From contig CM017564.1 of NCBI GenBank assembly GCA_007844125.1, forward strand, positions 24,794,263 to 24,858,262: DNA of 64,000 bases. The letters run 5' to 3'. The translations under genes and the position numbers were made by a program. This document shows positions 60,276-64,000 of the stretch, in pieces. The DNA is from Sinonovacula constricta. Its lineage: Eukaryota; Mollusca; Bivalvia; Cardiida; Solecurtidae. Below the pieces are notes generated by a model. It saw only the letters and a program-made list of their open reading frames with translations. It had not been told where the DNA came from and made no database searches. How positions within the stretch are numbered: the first letter of the stretch is position 1; the number at the start of each line of letters is the position of its first letter.

Positions 60276-60554
60276 TTGGGAATAACATATTTTAACCAAC
60301 AGCTGTCTGTAGACAGTGCGTTCCCTTTTTATCAGTTTTAGATAGTAAAATGAAGGTTTACATGAAGCTAGTTTGGTCCAGGTTGGTTGGAAGAAGGTCC
60401 AGTACTTTTAAATTGCACTCATGAAAACTAAAAATCTACCACAAGCTTTTTTCTCCCAACAAAAAAAGATACAGATTCATTGTCTTTGAAAACTATGATA
60501 AAAAGGAAGATCACCTTTTCCGTAGTAGAATAGTACATCACAATTCATTGTTAC

Positions 60555-60870
60555 TATGAGGAGTGGAATAGTCCAGTGGTAAGACGTATGACTCTGGATC
60601 ATGGGATCCATGGTTTCGAACCCTGGTCAGGTCACCGCTAATTTCCTTGAGCAAGAACTTTACATCAAATTGTTCCACCCAACCTAGGTGTATAAATGGG
60701 TACCTGTGAGGATTGTTCGGGTTAGTAATATGATTTCCCAGTGCCATAGGTTGGCTGCCATTGTACGGAAATTACGAATACATCCAATGATCAGTGGGTA
60801 AACTGTAAAGTCGGCTGAGCAAGCACTAGCTTGAAAGGACAAAAGACTATAACTTGGTATTACCTATTAC
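60555..60870 (+). mobile_element. SINE family D, plus orientation
   Basis: tRNA-like head tagtccagtggtaagacgta ... catggtttcgaaccctggtc, then a central block ccttgagcaagaactttaca ... tataaatgggtacctgtgag that recalls the conserved central domain of several metazoan SINE superfamilies. Tail side ends ttacctattaccta. Confidence 0.82.
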
Positions 60871-61674
60871 CTAACTAAGAACCAAGCGCTTAACCACAGT
60901 CCAACAGTTTAAGGGAGAGCACTTCAACAGACTCTACCAAAAACTGAACATTCAAACGAAGGAAAACATTATTTCTACAATAACACACTATCACCATTTC
61001 TCCATTAGTTCATTACTGGCTGTAGGCATTTACATTTTCTGATTACATGAAGAGTCATGCACCCTGGAATAGATTTTTAATTGTCACGTGACTTACTGAA
61101 ATAAATATTTACAGATATCAAGTGAAACTGATACGCCAAAATCAAGTTTCCGTGGCAATAAATACAGAATAATGTAGAGTCTGGTTTGGTTTAAACATAT
61201 TTTATTTGGAAAAGCAATCATTTACAAAACATGTTATACAATATATGGGGATAAGAACGAAAGAATAATATTCTTATCGTGTTCTTTTCCCTATTGTCTA
61301 CTGTTTATAGCGGTATATCATGAGGCATGTTGCATCACCCCTCTTTGAGATGACATAAATCAAACAATTTGCTAAGAAAAAAAACAAATGTGTATTCTTG
61401 CCAAAGATTCTATAACCTATTACTTGGTGGAAACACTCATACTTGCAGAAACCATTCTAAGGTGAGATTTTGCTTATGATCTAATATTGATTCCCAAGAA
61501 AATATCTTACTGAAATATAATGTTACCAGTTCTTTTTTTATATACACAATCAGCTTGAAAAGGTTATGATATTTATGGTGTTAAGATTATGAAGGTAATA
61601 CTGAGTTATAGTCTACTTTCAAGCTACTGCTTGTTTAGCCGACATTACAGTTTACCCCCTGGTCATTGGGTGTA

Positions 61675-61895
61675 TTCATCAATCCCATACTATGGCAGCC
61701 GACACGTGGTGATGGGAAGTCATATTACTGACCCGAATATCCCTGCTAAGTAACCATTTAAAAACCTGGGTGGAGTAGAACCATTCAAAGTAAATTTCTT
61801 TCTCAAGGAAATTAGTAGAGACCTGACCATTGTTCGAACCACGGACCCCGTGATCCAGAGTCATGCATCCTACCACTAGACTATTCAGCTCTGCA
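61675..61895 (-). mobile_element. SINE family D, minus orientation
   Basis: Same head reversed (ccgtgatccagagtcatgca, ctaccactagactattcag) and the same central block (tctcaaggaaattagtagag). Head B box ggttcgaac is intact. Confidence 0.8.
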
Positions 61896-62367
61896 ATTAA
61901 ATTAAAATGAAGGGTAAAGACACAATGCATAATAACATGCATTGTTTGACAGCAAGTAAATGGTTATATATATATATAATTTTTTTTATATTTTTTTAAT
62001 TTTATTTTTTACTATCCTTACTTTTTCTCCCTGACATCATTTAATTGTAGACAGGTCAAGAAACGTTGTGAAATAATTGAAAGGAGTGCCTGTTTATTTG
62101 TTAAAGATCCATTAATAATTCATGTTCTATTGACAGCTGGGCAGTTTGAGCTAGCTAAGTAAACTGAAAATGACAGGATCACTAAAATGATTGATCTTTC
62201 ATACATACGATTACATGGAAAGTATTATTTCATCAATGGGTAAAGATCAACTTGACATGATACCACCCCCAACCCCATTGGACACTAGGTCAGTTAAGCC
62301 TTGACCTCACTTGCAGAAATGATTCTTAACATTTACTTTAAGCTCAAATTTTTTATTGCATGTTACT

Positions 62368-62828
62368 GGATCTGGTAGGCCAATCGGTAGAGCATTGGCT
62401 CCAGATATAGAGGCCCCAAATTCGAACCAGGGCCACAACATACCAATGGTAAAATGGTAAAAATGGTAGGGATATAGCTCCCTTCCTAACGCTCAAGCAA
62501 ATATAAGGGTAGTTGGTTAGACTGGTTGGCCTGGTGTCAGTATTATGTGACTGGATGTCGTATCATGTAAGGTGTTCATGGCATGCTAGTGTTGGAAAAT
62601 CGGTGGCAAATCATAATCGATCAAAGGTTGAAAGCGGTTGCCACTTCCGATGCAATATCACTGATTATAATCTGTTTATTAATCTAGGCAGTGATACGTC
62701 CACAATTTTTTTTGTTTGTGTTCACTTGAAGCAGACATAATGCGGCTATTACTGTGATATCATGCGATAAACACCCAGTCACACAACCTTGACCCCATCG
62801 GCTTGATCAGTTATGAAACCACCCTTGA
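62368..62828. mobile_element. SINE family B, two pieces in opposite orientation
   Basis: 62368-62590 reads from the tRNA-like head (gatctggtaggccaatcggt) in plus orientation. 62708-62828 is a minus-oriented body piece (gttcacttgaagcagacata ... atgaaaccaccctt). The roughly 120 bp between is unrelated. Confidence 0.7.
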
Positions 62829-62885
62829 AGTGATATCCAACATTTTTTCTTACATCAAATACATGTAACGAACATCTGGGTAAAC

Positions 62886-63433
62886 CAGTCAAAGAAATTA
62901 GGATTAAAAATTTACAAGCAAGTCGGGCTAGTAACTAAGCAATTTTCACTAGCTGGAAAGAAAATTCGTTAGCCTGAATTAAATTCTGTTTTAATTTTAC
63001 AAGTAAGCAAAAAAAAACAAGATAAATACGAAAAAAATCAGCATTTAAGTATTAATCGCCTGGTAAGTTCATGTTTTTTCCCGGGTTTTGCACCAGAAAC
63101 ATGTTTCAGTTTACTTTTGTCTGCCATTTTGTTCTGTGGCGCACAGAATTTGGTATAGAACATAATGTACCATGCAGGCACCAGAATACCGTGTGGTTCC
63201 TGTACAGTAAACATATGATTTGTTTAGTGCACAAAACATGTTTTAGAAACAAGCGACAGCTTGCGAATGAAATAAGCAGCTCAAAAGTTTACAAATTAAA
63301 AATGAAAGTACAATGATTTTTTAACGATCAGGATCTTAGAAGCCTATCGGGCTAGTAAAATGGAAATTTTTACAAGCCCAAGAGAAAATTTACTAGTTTT
63401 TTGCTGTTGGGCTAGCGCTAATTTCAATCACTG
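62886..63433. mobile_element. Short hAT-like TIR element, 548 bp
   Basis: Left cagtcaaagaaattaggatt; right gcgctaatttcaatcactg, its imperfect inverse, with tcgggctagta subterminal motifs at both ends. Flanked by gtaaac (62880-62885 and 63434-63439). One 81-codon frame inside is not recognised. Confidence 0.72.
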
Positions 63434-63609
63434 GTAAACAGTGTATTATTGCTGAATAATTTGACAAAAACATACTTTCGTTTAAGTAAAGCCTGTGTAT
63501 GACATTACCTCGATTGTTACAATTGTGAAATATATTGCTTTATGTGTCCCGTATTTCCAAATATATAAACTGGGATTTCTGCTTAAAATAAATATTGATG
63601 TCAGAGCTG

Positions 63610-64000
63610 TTTACCGTAAAGTTTTATACATAGGACTCACACATAGATAAGACGCACCCCCTCTTCGAGGTCTAGAATCAAGGAAAAAAGCAAATTCTCA
63701 AAGACAAGACGCATCCCCGATTCACTAAACCATCTGGCCGCCATTACGAAATTCCTGCGTCGCCGCATCGCTTGATTTGCCTCGAGGGAACATGTTCCAA
63801 TTGTTCCGTAAATCGGTGTTTGCGCCGAGTGCTTATTATTCTCTAAGTGTCTTGAATAATACGTCGCGACTGGTTGCCTAGTGAGACCATGTGTATTGTG
63901 TTTCGTTATGACACTCTACCCCAATATATCGTTTACACGCCAGACAGGATATTCTCGCGGCTATCCCAGCCCTACACATGAGAGAACATCCTGTTTCACG
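63610..64000. mobile_element. Edge of an unclassified element with TAAGACGCA-type subterminal repeats
   Basis: accgtaaagttttatacata, gataagacgcacccc (63647) and gacaagacgcatccccgatt (63704). This resembles the repeated cap motifs at the ends of some animal DNA transposons. CpG content rises to the window end. Continues past 64000. Confidence 0.4.

Larger units (their letters stand above)
60276..64000. other. Upstream flank of nek10
   Basis: No gene recognised. Contains two SINE D copies in opposite orientation, SINE B pieces in both orientations, a short hAT-like element and, at the end, the edge of another element. 60880-61675 and 61900-62365 look unique. Confidence 0.6.

Noticed and set aside
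60276..64000. A second gene upstream of nek10
   Set aside because: No exon-like open segment with splice sites. Frames here fall in SINEs or the short hAT-like element.

Overview
This window is AT-rich animal genomic DNA (roughly two thirds A+T by eye). It has long introns with GT-AG splice sites, very dense short interspersed elements with tRNA-derived heads, terminal-inverted-repeat DNA elements, minisatellites and low-complexity runs. I see no bacterial-type genes, operons, Shine-Dalgarno sites, CRISPR arrays or stand-alone RNA genes. The repeat style and the divergence of the one recognisable protein suggest a lophotrochozoan, most likely a bivalve mollusc; that is inference, not proof.

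One gene occupies almost the whole window: the 5' part of a NEK10 (NIMA-related kinase 10) orthologue on the minus strand. I could assemble 14 coding exons between 60128 (ATG, with an in-frame TAA 13 codons upstream) and 210. All junctions keep frame and the model gives exactly 460 codons. They encode the NEK10 N-terminal region and its armadillo-type repeats. The protein kinase domain and C-terminus must lie beyond the low-coordinate edge. Introns 1, 3 and 7 are 17.3, 12.7 and 13.2 kb. A TATA-like and CCAAT-like cluster sits just upstream of exon 1.

The introns are largely repeats. Four tRNA-derived SINE families are visible (called A, B, C and D here), several copies with clear target-site duplications. 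Within the gene, about 31 of 34 A, B and C copies lie in the same orientation as nek10. DNA elements include a 3.6-kb hAT-like relic with another element inside it (52325-55949), a 0.55-kb hAT-like element (62886-63433), a TA-flanked 0.77-kb element (20779-21550), a family with CATGTGAACT ends (18.5, 25, 43.6 and 44.4 kb), a roughly 490-bp family (17.5-18.2, 35.8-36.3 and 56-57 kb) and a small hairpin family hit three times by SINEs.

Tandem arrays include a 42/48-bp minisatellite (10.2-11.3 kb), a 46-bp array (41.5-42.6 kb), a 20-bp array of palindromes (43.6-44.0 kb), six diverged 90-bp units (29.9-30.4 kb) and a pyrimidine-rich tract (15.8-17.1 kb).

I found no convincing undescribed multi-gene system. 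The best leads are the sense-strand SINE bias, the weak exon 11 donor with a stop-generating alternative, the SINE beside the exon 11 acceptor, the palindromic kappaB-like array and the nested hAT relic.
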